Shown here: positions 1 through 7,761 of the stretch, piece by piece
Position numbering within the stretch: position 1 is the first letter of the stretch
Layout of the letters: each line of letters begins with the position of its first letter
NCBI RefSeq assembly: GCF_015680405.1
Contig: NZ_JADLJS010000005.1
Coordinates: forward strand, 163,653 to 227,652
DNA: 64,000 nucleotides
DNA from: Pseudomonas pudica
GTDB taxonomy: Bacteria > Pseudomonadota > Gammaproteobacteria > Pseudomonadales > Pseudomonadaceae
Reading direction: 5' to 3'
Position numbers and translations under genes: made by a program
The notes under the pieces: generated by a model
What the model saw: only the letters and a program-made list of their open reading frames with translations
Databases searched by the model: none
Told to the model about the DNA's origin: nothing

Positions 1-2
1 AG

Positions 3-2543
3 TTGATGCAGGACCGGCTGGCGGCACCCGATGCGCCTTCGATTGCCGTGCTGGTGCTGGATCATGGCGATCCGGGAGCCTTGGCGCGTACCCTCGGGAG
101 CCTGGACGACGTGCTGTATCAACGCATCCAGGTCTGTGTGCTGGGAGCGATGGAGCCGCGTCGTCCGAACGTGCAGTGGGTGTCTGCTGATGCTCGAGCG
201 CCGCTGGCCGCTATCAATGGCCTGCTGGAAAGCAGCCCTTGTGATTGGTGCATGGTGGTTGACGCAGGAGTGGAATTCACTGCCAGTGGCCTGCTGGTGG
301 CGGCCCTCGACCTGTCACAGGCCCAGGTGGCATTTGGTGCGGTGTTTGCCGACGAGGCTGTGCGTGGAGCCGATGACAGCGTTGAAGCTCGCCTGCGACC
401 CGACCTCAACCTGGACATGTTGCTGGCACATCCGGCCGCATTGTCGCGGCATTGGTTGTACCACAGGTGCACGCTCGTGCAGCAGGGTGGGTTCGACCCG
501 GCTGCAGGTGGCGCCTACGAACTGGCTTACCAGTTACGCTTGATTGTCGAGCATGGGTTGGGGGTGGTGGGTCATATCAGCGAGCCGCTGTTGATCGCCA
601 ATCGGCCAGACGTCACGGTATGCGACGATGAGCGAACGGTCATCCAGAAGCACCTGCTGGAGCGCGGTTATCCTGAGGCGCAGGTTGATTCGATCGAGCA
701 GGCGGCGAATTGCTACCAGATCGACTATGGGCATTCGCGGCCGGCCTCGGTGAGTTTGATCATCTACATCGAAGGCGACTTGTCACGGTTGCAGCGCTGC
801 CTTGAGCAGTTGTTGCAGAACACGGCAGCTGTCACGCATGAAGTGCTGCTGGTAGAGCCAGGCAATGACGATCCTGTGTTGCTTCAGTGGCTGGACATGC
901 TGAGCCAGGTTGAACCAGGACGTGTCCAGGTACTGCGTTTCATGCCGGGGCAGTCTCGTGCGGCCATGTGCAACGCAGCGGCTCAGGAGGCGCAGGGCGA
1001 GTTTCTGCTATGGCTGGATGCTGCCGCCATGGTCAATGATGGTGATTGGCTACTTGCCTTGCTCAACCATGCGCAGCGCCCTGAGGTCGGTGCTGTGGGG
1101 TGCATGCTGGCGAGCCCCGATGGGGTGATTCAACAGGCAGGCCAGGTACTCGGAATGGGCGGCAGCGTCGGTCCTGCATTTGCCGGGCAGGTCCTGGGCG
1201 ATAAGGGCGACCTGGCGGCGCTGGTGACCGAACGCAACGGTGTGGTCGTGGGTGATCGTTGTCTGATGGTGCGGCGTGAAACCTTCCTTGAATCGGGTGG
1301 TTTCTCCGTCGACCCGTTATTGGAACCCTGGGCTGAAGCCGACCTGTGCCTGCGTTTGCAGCAGGCCGGCTACCTGAATGTCTGGACTCCACGTGCCAGG
1401 CTGCTGCTGGAAGCAGCCCCCGCTGATGCAATCGGTGCTGAACAGGAAGATGCGCTTTACGCTCGCTGGTTGCCGCAACTGGTCAGTGATCCCTCCTACA
1501 ACGCCAACCAGTCATTGCTTGTAGGTCACAGCCATGCGCGGCAGGATAACGGGCTGTGCTGGCGACCATTGCAAGGCATCGCTCCGACAGTGCTGGCTTT
1601 CGCTGCTGACCAGCAGGCGGCTGGACAGACCCGTGTAATACAGCCTCTCATGGCATTGCGGAATGCTGGCGTGATCGATGGTTCGGTGACCATCGGGGTT
1701 CTGACCCTGGTGGACATACAGCGCTATGCGCCTTCGAGTATTGTCTTGCAGCGTCCGCTGGCGGATGGGGGGTTGCAGACCTTGCGTCGTCTACGTGCCT
1801 TCTCTCAAGCGTTCAAGGTGTATGAGTTGGACGGTTATATCCCGGAAATGGGGTTCGCCGCCGGCCTGGGTGCGGATGAATTACTGCAGCGCATGCGCTA
1901 CGGGTTGATGCAGGCAGACAGGGTGGTCGTCGCTGCCCCGGCGTTGGCGGAGCTGTTGCAAGGCCAGCACGATGACGTGCACCTGCTCGAAAGCGCGCTA
2001 CCTGTCGCCTGGGGCCAGTTGCAAGGCTTGCGGCGCATGGCGCAAAAGCCGCGTCTGGGCTGGATCGGTAACAAGGATGCCGTCTTGCTGGCCGAGGTAG
2101 TGCCGGCAATGGCGCATGAGGTCGATTGGGTCGTTCTGGGCGACTGCCCACCAGCGCTGCGGCCGTTCGTCCGGGAGCACCACCCGCATGTTTCTGATGA
2201 AAACCTGGGTAATAGCCTCGCAGCCCTGAATCTCGATCTGGCGCTGGTGCCGATGGCCGAGACCCTGGGCAATGCCTGCTCGGCCGACCTGCGGGTGCTT
2301 CAGCACGCTGCTTGCGCGCATCCGGTGATCTGTAGCCGGGTGGCCGGTTTTGCCGGCGCAGACACCTTGCCGTTGTCGAGGGTGGAGAACCAGACGGCTG
2401 ACTGGCTGCGGGCCATCCGTCTGCATCTGGAGGAGCGCGACGCGTCGGCAGCGTTGGGGGATGCCCTGCAGAATGCTGTCCGGTCGAACTGGCTGCTTCA
2501 GGGGGAGCGCCTGGAGGCCTGGCGCCGGGCCTGGCTTTCCTGA
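3..2543 (+). CDS. Large multidomain glycosyltransferase, flagellin-modification locus (5' end probably outside window)
   Basis: Probably a glycosyltransferase acting on flagellin, judged from its place upstream of fliC. Two GT-A (family 2-like) segments are visible: one near the start (LVLDHGDPGALARTLGSL, then CMVVDAG), the second from about residue 250 (PASVSLIIYIEGDL, then GEFLLWLDAAAMV). The last 170 residues look like a GT-B/group-1 domain (LGWIGNKDAVLLAEVVP, then LDLALVPMAETLGN). TTG and ATG codons occur at positions 3 and 6, but no ribosome binding site can be seen because the window begins there. The reading frame is open to the first base, so the true protein may be longer. Sugar donor and product are unknown. 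Confidence 0.75.
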   Translation: MMQDRLAAPDAPSIAVLVLDHGDPGALARTLGSLDDVLYQRIQVCVLGAMEPRRPNVQWVSADARAPLAAINGLLESSPCDWCMVVDAGVEFTASGLLVAALDLSQAQVAFGAVFADEAVRGADDSVEARLRPDLNLDMLLAHPAALSRHWLYHRCTLVQQGGFDPAAGGAYELAYQLRLIVEHGLGVVGHISEPLLIANRPDVTVCDDERTVIQKHLLERGYPEAQVDSIEQAANCYQIDYGHSRPASVSLIIYIEGDLSRLQRCLEQLLQNTAAVTHEVLLVEPGNDDPVLLQWLDMLSQVEPGRVQVLRFMPGQSRAAMCNAAAQEAQGEFLLWLDAAAMVNDGDWLLALLNHAQRPEVGAVGCMLASPDGVIQQAGQVLGMGGSVGPAFAGQVLGDKGDLAALVTERNGVVVGDRCLMVRRETFLESGGFSVDPLLEPWAEADLCLRLQQAGYLNVWTPRARLLLEAAPADAIGAEQEDALYARWLPQLVSDPSYNANQSLLVGHSHARQDNGLCWRPLQGIAPTVLAFAADQQAAGQTRVIQPLMALRNAGVIDGSVTIGVLTLVDIQRYAPSSIVLQRPLADGGLQTLRRLRAFSQAFKVYELDGYIPEMGFAAGLGADELLQRMRYGLMQADRVVVAAPALAELLQGQHDDVHLLESALPVAWGQLQGLRRMAQKPRLGWIGNKDAVLLAEVVPAMAHEVDWVVLGDCPPALRPFVREHHPHVSDENLGNSLAALNLDLALVPMAETLGNACSADLRVLQHAACAHPVICSRVAGFAGADTLPLSRVENQTADWLRAIRLHLEERDASAALGDALQNAVRSNWLLQGERLEAWRRAWLS

Positions 2544-2556
2544 GCCACGATGCATG

Positions 2557-2585
2557 CCGGGTACCCGCTTGAGGCGGGTGTCCGG
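2557..2585 (+). terminator. Possible hairpin after the glycosyltransferase gene
   Basis: CCGG..ACCCGC pairs with GCGGGT..CCGG around a five-base loop, with two internal mismatches, 14 bases after the stop codon. There is no T tract, so it may stabilise the mRNA end rather than terminate transcription. Confidence 0.3.
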
Positions 2586-2643
2586 TAGCGCACACAGGGC
2601 CGTGGTTGCGTACGAGGGGCATTGATCTTGTCGGGCGATTGGC

Positions 2644-2661
2644 CGATCGTATGAACGATCG
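2644..2661. promoter_or_regulatory. Inverted repeat upstream of the KASIII-like gene
   Basis: CGATCGT and ACGATCG are perfect 7-base inverted arms separated by ATGA, in the 248-base gap between the glycosyltransferase and the KASIII-like gene. Its size fits a dimeric regulator site, but no regulator is implied by the sequence. Apart from the hairpin at 2557 I see no convincing promoter in this gap. Confidence 0.3.
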
Positions 2662-2791
2662 TGACTTGGCAGTCGAAACGTGCATCTCTAAGCTATCGAG
2701 TCTGCGGGCAGTCTCGTCGTCTTTTCACCCGAGGTATCTGAACCCGGCGCGAAAGCCCGCGAATTTTCGCCATATCTATCGGGAAGCCACA

Positions 2792-3727
2792 ATGATTGGC
2801 ATCAAAAGCATCGCCAGTTACGTACCTGTCGAGGGCGTCGACAATTACGCGCAGGGCGCGAAATTCGGCAAGGACCAGGATTTCATCTTCGGCAAGATCG
2901 GTTCGACCTTCCTGCCGCGCAAGGAGGCCACCCAGGAAACCTCTGATCTTTGCGTGGAGGCAGCAAGAAACCTGTTTTCTGCCAACCCTGGCCTTGATCC
3001 TGCGTCCATCGATGTCGTGATCGTTGTGACCCAGAACGGCGACGCCGAAGGCTTGCCGCATACCGCTGCGATCGTGCAGCACAAGCTGGGCCTGAGCACC
3101 CACGTTGCAGCTTTCGATATTTCTCTGGGCTGCTCGGGCTATGTCTATGGCCTGTATGCCATGAAGGGCTTCATGGAAGCGGCCGGGCTGAAAAACGGCC
3201 TGCTGATCACCGCAGATCCTTACTCGAAGATCGTCGATCCCGAAGATCGCAATACCACCATGCTGTTTGGTGATGCCGCCACTGCGACCTGGATGGGCGA
3301 GGGCGCTGCGTGGCAGCTCGGCAAGTCGCTGTTCGGCAGCGACGGAGCCGGGGCTGAGCACTTGCGTACTACCGACGGCAAGTTCTTCATGAATGGTCGT
3401 CAGGTCTACAACTTCGCCTTGGTCAAGGTGCCTGCGCACCTTCAGCAGTTGCTCGATGCCAGCGGCCTCAAGGCGGGCGATATCGACCTCTATTGCCTTC
3501 ACCAAGGTAGCGCGGCAATCGTGGATGCGGTTTCGGCGCGCTTTGTGGAGGGCGAGTACAGGCAGCGGTTCGTCAAGGACATGGTCGAGACCGGCAATAC
3601 CGTCTCTTCGAGCATTCCGTTGCTGCTGGAAAAGCATGTGCTGGGTTCGCAGCACCAGCGGGTTGCCCTGAGCGGTTTCGGCGTAGGCCTTTCCTGGGGT
3701 TCGGCAATCATCGAGCGCCGCGATTGA
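2792..3727 (+). CDS. 3-oxoacyl-ACP synthase III-like protein (FabH-like), flagellin-modification locus
   Basis: A 311-residue thiolase-fold condensing enzyme. The KASIII catalytic triad is intact: Cys114 in SLGCSGYVYG, His237 in LYCLHQGS and Asn269 in VETGNTVSS. The C-terminal GFGVGLSWGS motif is also typical. ATG 2792 is chosen because the family start (MIGIKSIASYVP) lies there; the longer open frame upstream has no family similarity. FabH-like genes sit beside fliC in many Pseudomonas, where a role in making or acylating the flagellin glycan is assumed. That role is inference; a housekeeping fatty-acid role is less likely because no other fab gene is nearby. Confidence 0.85.
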   Translation: MIGIKSIASYVPVEGVDNYAQGAKFGKDQDFIFGKIGSTFLPRKEATQETSDLCVEAARNLFSANPGLDPASIDVVIVVTQNGDAEGLPHTAAIVQHKLGLSTHVAAFDISLGCSGYVYGLYAMKGFMEAAGLKNGLLITADPYSKIVDPEDRNTTMLFGDAATATWMGEGAAWQLGKSLFGSDGAGAEHLRTTDGKFFMNGRQVYNFALVKVPAHLQQLLDASGLKAGDIDLYCLHQGSAAIVDAVSARFVEGEYRQRFVKDMVETGNTVSSSIPLLLEKHVLGSQHQRVALSGFGVGLSWGSAIIERRD

Positions 3728-3747
3728 CCCCCTTTGTCGACTTCAAG

Positions 3748-3778
3748 ACGCCGCCGCTTTCAGGCGGCGTTTTCTTTT
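3748..3778 (+). terminator. Rho-independent terminator after KASIII-like gene
   Basis: ACGCCGCC (3748-3755) pairs perfectly with GGCGGCGT (3763-3770) around a 7-base loop and is followed by a T-rich run. It isolates fliC transcription from the upstream gene. Confidence 0.85.
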
Positions 3779-3870
3779 CTCCTGCACAGTGAGTGCGCCT
3801 GTAATCTGGCGTCAAACCCTTGATTTCATTGGGATGGCCGGATGCCAGCAAAAAAAGTGAGAAATCGCCC

Positions 3871-3897
3871 TAAAGCAAACTGCCCTGACGACGATAA
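3871..3897 (+). promoter_or_regulatory. FliA (sigma-28) promoter of fliC
   Basis: TAAA at 3871-3874 and GACGATAA at 3890-3897 are separated by exactly 15 bases, matching the flagellar sigma-28 consensus TAAA-N15-GCCGATAA at 11 of 12 positions. The fliC start codon lies 83 bases downstream. Confidence 0.85.
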
Positions 3898-3979
3898 ACA
3901 TTACGAAGGTTCTCTGTGCCACACCCGGCGAATTGCCAAGGCCGGAAGCCGTAGTACCCAATCCAACGAGGAATTCGTC

Positions 3980-4828
3980 ATGGCTTTGACTGTTAACACC
4001 AACACCACCTCTCTGGGCGTTCAGAAAAACCTGAACCGTGCTTCCGAAGCGCTGAGCACCTCGATGACCCGTCTGTCCTCCGGCCTGAAAATCAACAGCG
4101 CCAAAGACGACGCCGCCGGCCTGCAGATCGCTACCCGCATGACTTCGCAGATCCGTGGTCAGACCATGGCTATCAAAAACGCCAACGACGGTATCTCCAT
4201 CGCCCAGACCGCTGAAGGCGCGATGCAAGAGCAGACCAACATTCTGCAGCGTATGCGTGAACTGGCCGTTCAGTCCCGAAACGACTCGAACAGCACCAAC
4301 GACCGTGTCGCTCTGGACAAAGAATTCCAGTCGATGGCTTCGGAACTGACCCGTATCGCCAACAGCACCCAGCTGAACGGCAAGAACCTGCTGGACGGTT
4401 CGGCTTCGGTCATGACCTTCCAGGTTGGTTCCAACACCGGTTCGGCCAACCAGATCACCATCGACCTGAGCGCCAAGTTCACCGCTTCGGACCTGGGCGT
4501 TACTTCCTCGATCAACATTCAGGGTTCCGACACCACCACCGCCGAAGCCAACTTCAGCGCTGCTGTTTCGGCCATCGACGCCGCTCTGCAAACCATCAAC
4601 AGCAACCGTGCTGACCTGGGTGCCGCGCAGAACCGTCTGACCAGCACCATCAACAACCTGCAAAACATCAACGAAAACGCCGAAGCTGCCCGTGGCCGCG
4701 TACAGGACACCGACTTCGCTGCTGAAACTGCCCAGCTGACCAAGCAGCAGACCCTGCAGCAAGCTTCCACCTCGGTTCTGGCCCAGGCCAACCAGCTGCC
4801 ATCGGCAGTACTGAAGCTGCTGGGCTAA
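3980..4828 (+). CDS. fliC: Flagellin (short type)
   Basis: Filament subunit, exported by the flagellar type III system and capped by FliD. The N-terminal flagellin domain (MALTVNTNTTSLGVQKNLNR, SSGLKINSAKDDAAGLQIA) and the C-terminal domain (NRLTSTINNLQNINENAEAA to the end) are both complete. At 282 residues the variable D2/D3 region is almost absent, so this is one of the shortest flagellin types in the genus. ATG 3980 follows an AACGAGGAA ribosome site; an in-frame upstream extension from 3842 is rejected because it lacks family similarity. Codon choice is strongly biased (CTG, GGT, AAC), as expected for a very highly expressed gene. Confidence 0.97.
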   Translation: MALTVNTNTTSLGVQKNLNRASEALSTSMTRLSSGLKINSAKDDAAGLQIATRMTSQIRGQTMAIKNANDGISIAQTAEGAMQEQTNILQRMRELAVQSRNDSNSTNDRVALDKEFQSMASELTRIANSTQLNGKNLLDGSASVMTFQVGSNTGSANQITIDLSAKFTASDLGVTSSINIQGSDTTTAEANFSAAVSAIDAALQTINSNRADLGAAQNRLTSTINNLQNINENAEAARGRVQDTDFAAETAQLTKQQTLQQASTSVLAQANQLPSAVLKLLG

Positions 4829-4842
4829 TCTGCCTGGTTGCT

Positions 4843-4880
4843 GGCGGGGAAGTGCTGGTAAGGCACTTCCCCGCCTTTTC
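4843..4880 (+). terminator. Strong rho-independent terminator after fliC
   Basis: A perfect 13-bp stem (GGCGGGGAAGTGC with GCACTTCCCCGCC), 7-base loop and TTTTC tail, starting 15 bases after the fliC stop. It probably also stabilises the abundant fliC transcript. Confidence 0.92.
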
Positions 4881-4897
4881 ATTGCGAGGTGGTGGGC

Positions 4898-5257
4898 ATG
4901 GACATGAGCGTCAAGCTGAACCTGTCTTATCCGGCCGCACGTCCGGCCGAGCAGGTTGCCGAAAAACCGGTTGCCCGGTCGACGGAAAACGTAAAACCCG
5001 AAGACGACAAGAAAGACGCCAAGGCGGTGCAGGATGCCGACAAGGTCAAACATGCCGTTTCGGAGATCGAAAAGTTCCTGAAGGCATCGCAGCGCAATCT
5101 GGAATTTTCCACGGATGAAGAATCCGGCAAGATCGTGGTCAAAGTCATCGCTACCGACAGTGGTGAACTGATTCGCCAGTTGCCCTCGGAAGAGGCCCTG
5201 CGGATCGCTCACAGCCTGAGCGATGTCAAAAGTGTTCTGTTCGACGCCAAGGTATGA
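4898..5257 (+). CDS. flaG: FlaG family flagellar protein
   Basis: A 119-residue FlaG-type protein. The N-terminal third is charged and low in complexity (KPEDDKKDAKAVQDADKVK); the conserved domain follows (EIEKFLKASQRNLEFSTDEE, then VVKVIATDSGELIRQLPSEE). In Pseudomonas and Vibrio FlaG affects filament length, and its gene lies between fliC and fliD as here. ATG 4898 is chosen because GAGGTGG sits just upstream; ATG 4904 is possible. It lies directly after the fliC terminator, so read-through or a weak own promoter must supply transcription. Confidence 0.9.
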   Translation: MDMSVKLNLSYPAARPAEQVAEKPVARSTENVKPEDDKKDAKAVQDADKVKHAVSEIEKFLKASQRNLEFSTDEESGKIVVKVIATDSGELIRQLPSEEALRIAHSLSDVKSVLFDAKV

Positions 5258-5335
5258 TTGGCGGCGAACACCAATGAAGTGATGCATGTCAGTCCCGCAG
5301 GAGCGGGTTGACGCGTTGATGAGAGGGACTACAGC

Positions 5336-6754
5336 ATGGCAAGCCCGATTACTTCCAGTACAGGCCTGGGTTCTGGTCTCAACATTACCGATATCGTGAC
5401 CGCGCTGGTCAAGGCCGATACATCCGCCAAGCAGGCGCAGATCACTCGGCAAACCAGCAACAATACTGCGATGATTTCGGGTATCGGCTCGCTGCGCAGT
5501 GCCCTCACGGCATTCCAGGACGCCATGAAGGCGCTCAACAACAAGGATGCGCCGTCGTTCAACGCCTATGCAGCGACCTCGGCCAACGAGTCGGTGGTCA
5601 AGATCAAGTCCAGCAACACGGCCGTGCCGGGTAGCTACGACATCGTGGTGGACAAGCTGGCCACCAGCTCGAAAGTCGCCAGCCAGCAGTTCGCCGGCGG
5701 TGCCAGCAGTGCGATCACGGCTGGCAAGCTGACCATCAGCCAGGGTGGCAAGACCTATGATCTGGATGTGGCCAGCGGCGCCACGCTGCAGAGCGTGCGT
5801 GACCAGATCAACAAGGAAATGAGCGCCAACGGTATTTCCGCCAACATCGTCAATGAAGAAGGCGGCTCGCGCCTGGTGCTCAGCTCGACCACCACCGGTG
5901 CCGGCAGTGACATTTCCCTGAGCGGTATTCCCGAGCTGACCATCGATGGCACCACGCAGATGTCCGGCACTGGCGCCGGCTTCATCACTGCCAAGGCGCA
6001 GGACGCCGAGCTGACCATCGACGGTCTGAAGGTCAAGAGTGCCTCCAATACCCTCGATAGCGCGATCAGCGGCATGACCCTCGAGCTGACCGGGGTCAGC
6101 CCCAAGGCCAGCGGCGTCGCCACTGGTACGCCGACCGCGGTCACCGTTGCGGCGGACAACGATGGCCTGAAGAAGTCGGTCCAGAGCTTCGTCGATGCCT
6201 ACAATACGCTGCAGAAGGCGATCACTTCGCTCACGTCGACCAGCCGTGATGACGATGACAAGCTGGTGCTCGGCCCGCTCACCAACGACCCGACCACCCG
6301 CTCTCTGCTGGGTGATGTGCGCAAGGTGCTGAGTGAGGTGGGGGCCGGCGACCAGCTGACCACGCTGAGCCAGTTGGGTATCAACACCCAGAAGGATGGC
6401 ACGCTCGAATTCAACAGCAGCAAGTTCACCTCGGCGATGAACGACAAGAAGCTCGGCCCGGAAGTGCAGGAGCTGTTCACCGGCACCGACGGCATCTTCG
6501 AGCGCATGAACAAGGCCATCGATCCTTACAACAAGACCGATGGCAGCCTTGCAACGCGCAAGTCGAACCTCGACAAGGCGGTCTCGGAACTGGCCAACCA
6601 GCAGGCCGCGCTCGATCGCCGCACCGAGTCCCTGACCGAATCGCTGACCAAGAAGTACGTGGCCCTGGACACCGCCCTGGGCAAGATGAAGGCCCAGGCT
6701 GACCAGATCACCTCGATCTTCGAAGCGATCAACGCCCAGGCCAAGAAATCCTGA
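5336..6754 (+). CDS. fliD: Flagellar filament cap protein
   Basis: The FliD/HAP2 cap sits at the filament tip and promotes flagellin folding there. The N-terminal FliD_N domain (ITSSTGLGSGLNITDIVTAL) and the C-terminal FliD_C domain (VQSFVDAYNTLQKAIT onward, ending in an ALGKMKAQADQITSIFEA coiled coil) are clear. Length is 472 residues, normal for the family. ATG 5336 follows a GAGAGGGA ribosome site. It lies 78 bases downstream of flaG and ends just before a terminator, so it is the last gene of the flaG-fliD unit. Confidence 0.96.
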   Translation: MASPITSSTGLGSGLNITDIVTALVKADTSAKQAQITRQTSNNTAMISGIGSLRSALTAFQDAMKALNNKDAPSFNAYAATSANESVVKIKSSNTAVPGSYDIVVDKLATSSKVASQQFAGGASSAITAGKLTISQGGKTYDLDVASGATLQSVRDQINKEMSANGISANIVNEEGGSRLVLSSTTTGAGSDISLSGIPELTIDGTTQMSGTGAGFITAKAQDAELTIDGLKVKSASNTLDSAISGMTLELTGVSPKASGVATGTPTAVTVAADNDGLKKSVQSFVDAYNTLQKAITSLTSTSRDDDDKLVLGPLTNDPTTRSLLGDVRKVLSEVGAGDQLTTLSQLGINTQKDGTLEFNSSKFTSAMNDKKLGPEVQELFTGTDGIFERMNKAIDPYNKTDGSLATRKSNLDKAVSELANQQAALDRRTESLTESLTKKYVALDTALGKMKAQADQITSIFEAINAQAKKS

Positions 6755-6769
6755 TCGGCTGAACATGCC

Positions 6770-6808
6770 AAAAGCCCGGCGGCGTCCCCAAGATGCCCCG
6801 GGCTTTTT
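6770..6808 (+). terminator. Rho-independent terminator after fliD
   Basis: AAAAGCCCGG pairs with CCGGGCTTTT around an 18-base loop, with a T run after the stem. It separates fliD from the fliS promoter. Confidence 0.8.
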
Positions 6809-6818
6809 GCTTTTTCCC

Positions 6819-6845
6819 TAAAGTTTTTTGACGTACAGGCGATAC
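6819..6845 (+). promoter_or_regulatory. Probable FliA (sigma-28) promoter of fliST
   Basis: TAAA (6819-6822) and GGCGATAC (6838-6845) are spaced by 15 bases, as in the sigma-28 consensus TAAA-N15-GCCGATAA, with two mismatches in the -10 element. It lies between the fliD terminator and fliS, 44 bases upstream of the fliS start. Confidence 0.65.
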
Positions 6846-6888
6846 AGCAGGTACAAGCAACTTTTTACCGCAGCAACGAGGCAGATCC

Positions 6889-7284
6889 ATGAACCCGATG
6901 TTGGCCCTTCGGCAGTACCAGAAAGTCAACGGCGCAGCGCAGACGTCCGAAGCCAGCCCGCACCGCCTGGTGCAGATGCTCATGCAGGGCGGCCTTGATC
7001 GCATGGCGCAGGCCAAGGGTGCCATTGCCCGCAACGACATCGCGCAAAGGGGCATCCTCATTGGCAAGGCCATCGACATCATCGGCGGCCTGCGTGAAGG
7101 CCTGGACCTGGAAAACCATGCCGACAGCCTGGCTGAGCTGGACAGCTTGTACATGTACATGAGCCGCCGCCTGATCGAGGCCAACGTCACGGGTGACCCG
7201 GCCATCATCGACGAGGTCGCGCGCCTGCTGATCACTGTGAAAGAAGGTTGGGACGCAATCGGCGATCAGTCGTCGGCTTCCTGA
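6889..7284 (+). CDS. fliS: Flagellin export chaperone FliS
   Basis: FliS binds the flagellin C-terminus in the cytoplasm, prevents early polymerisation and delivers flagellin to FlhA. The family's opening (MNPMLALRQYQKVNGAAQTS) and the PHRLVQMLMQGGLDRMAQAK helix are present. Length is 131 residues, typical. ATG 6889 follows ACGAGG. It is followed after 14 bases by fliT, so the two chaperones are very likely co-transcribed. Confidence 0.95.
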   Translation: MNPMLALRQYQKVNGAAQTSEASPHRLVQMLMQGGLDRMAQAKGAIARNDIAQRGILIGKAIDIIGGLREGLDLENHADSLAELDSLYMYMSRRLIEANVTGDPAIIDEVARLLITVKEGWDAIGDQSSAS

Positions 7285-7298
7285 TAAAGGAGGATGAC

Positions 7299-7595
7299 AT
7301 GAGCGAAGTAATCGCCCGGATCGAGCAGACTCGGGAAATGCTGCTGGCGGCACTGGCCGAGCGTAACTGGGAGGCTGTCGGCGAGCTGGACCTGGAATGC
7401 CGCTTGCGCATCGGTGACATGGTGAGCGAGGCGAAAGGCAACGAGGCCGATGTCAGTGCCAGCCTTGAGCAGTTGTTGGCCGTATATCGTCAACTAATCG
7501 ATGTTGCAAGTGGTGAACGTCAATCCTTGGTGGATGAAATGACGAAAATCCGTCAGGCGAAGAACGCGGCAAAGGTATACCATTTGTTCACCTGA
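7299..7595 (+). CDS. fliT: FliT-like flagellar chaperone
   Basis: A 98-residue, largely helical and charged protein in the position of fliT, directly after fliS. FliT-type proteins chaperone the FliD cap. A very strong ribosome site (AAAGGAGG, 7286-7293) fixes the start at ATG 7299 rather than an earlier in-frame codon at 7248, which would overlap fliS. Sequence motifs are weak in this family, so the call rests mainly on position, size and helical character. Confidence 0.75.
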   Translation: MSEVIARIEQTREMLLAALAERNWEAVGELDLECRLRIGDMVSEAKGNEADVSASLEQLLAVYRQLIDVASGERQSLVDEMTKIRQAKNAAKVYHLFT

Positions 7596-7761
7596 CCACA
7601 GACGTTGCCAAAAGCCATGCGCCATTAATTTGACTGGCTGGTTTTTTTTGACTTTACTAGTGGCTGTTTTCGAATTTCAGACGTCCGAACACTGACCATT
7701 CAGTCGGAATGATGTCGAGCACGCCCTCGGGCGCCGATATGACTAGGGAAGTTGCTATTGC

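Noticed and set aside
2668..2685. Possible sigma-54 site TGGCAG..TGCA before the KASIII-like gene
   Set aside because: The GG-to-GC spacing is 12 bases rather than the required 10.
3842..3979. N-terminal extension of flagellin
   Set aside because: In frame, but it contains the FliA promoter region and lacks flagellin similarity; the true start is ATG 3980.
3812..6766. 984-codon open frame on the minus strand
   Set aside because: It lies wholly opposite fliC, flaG and fliD, has odd composition (His/Gln/Arg/Gly rich) and no family likeness; a by-product of GC-rich codon use.
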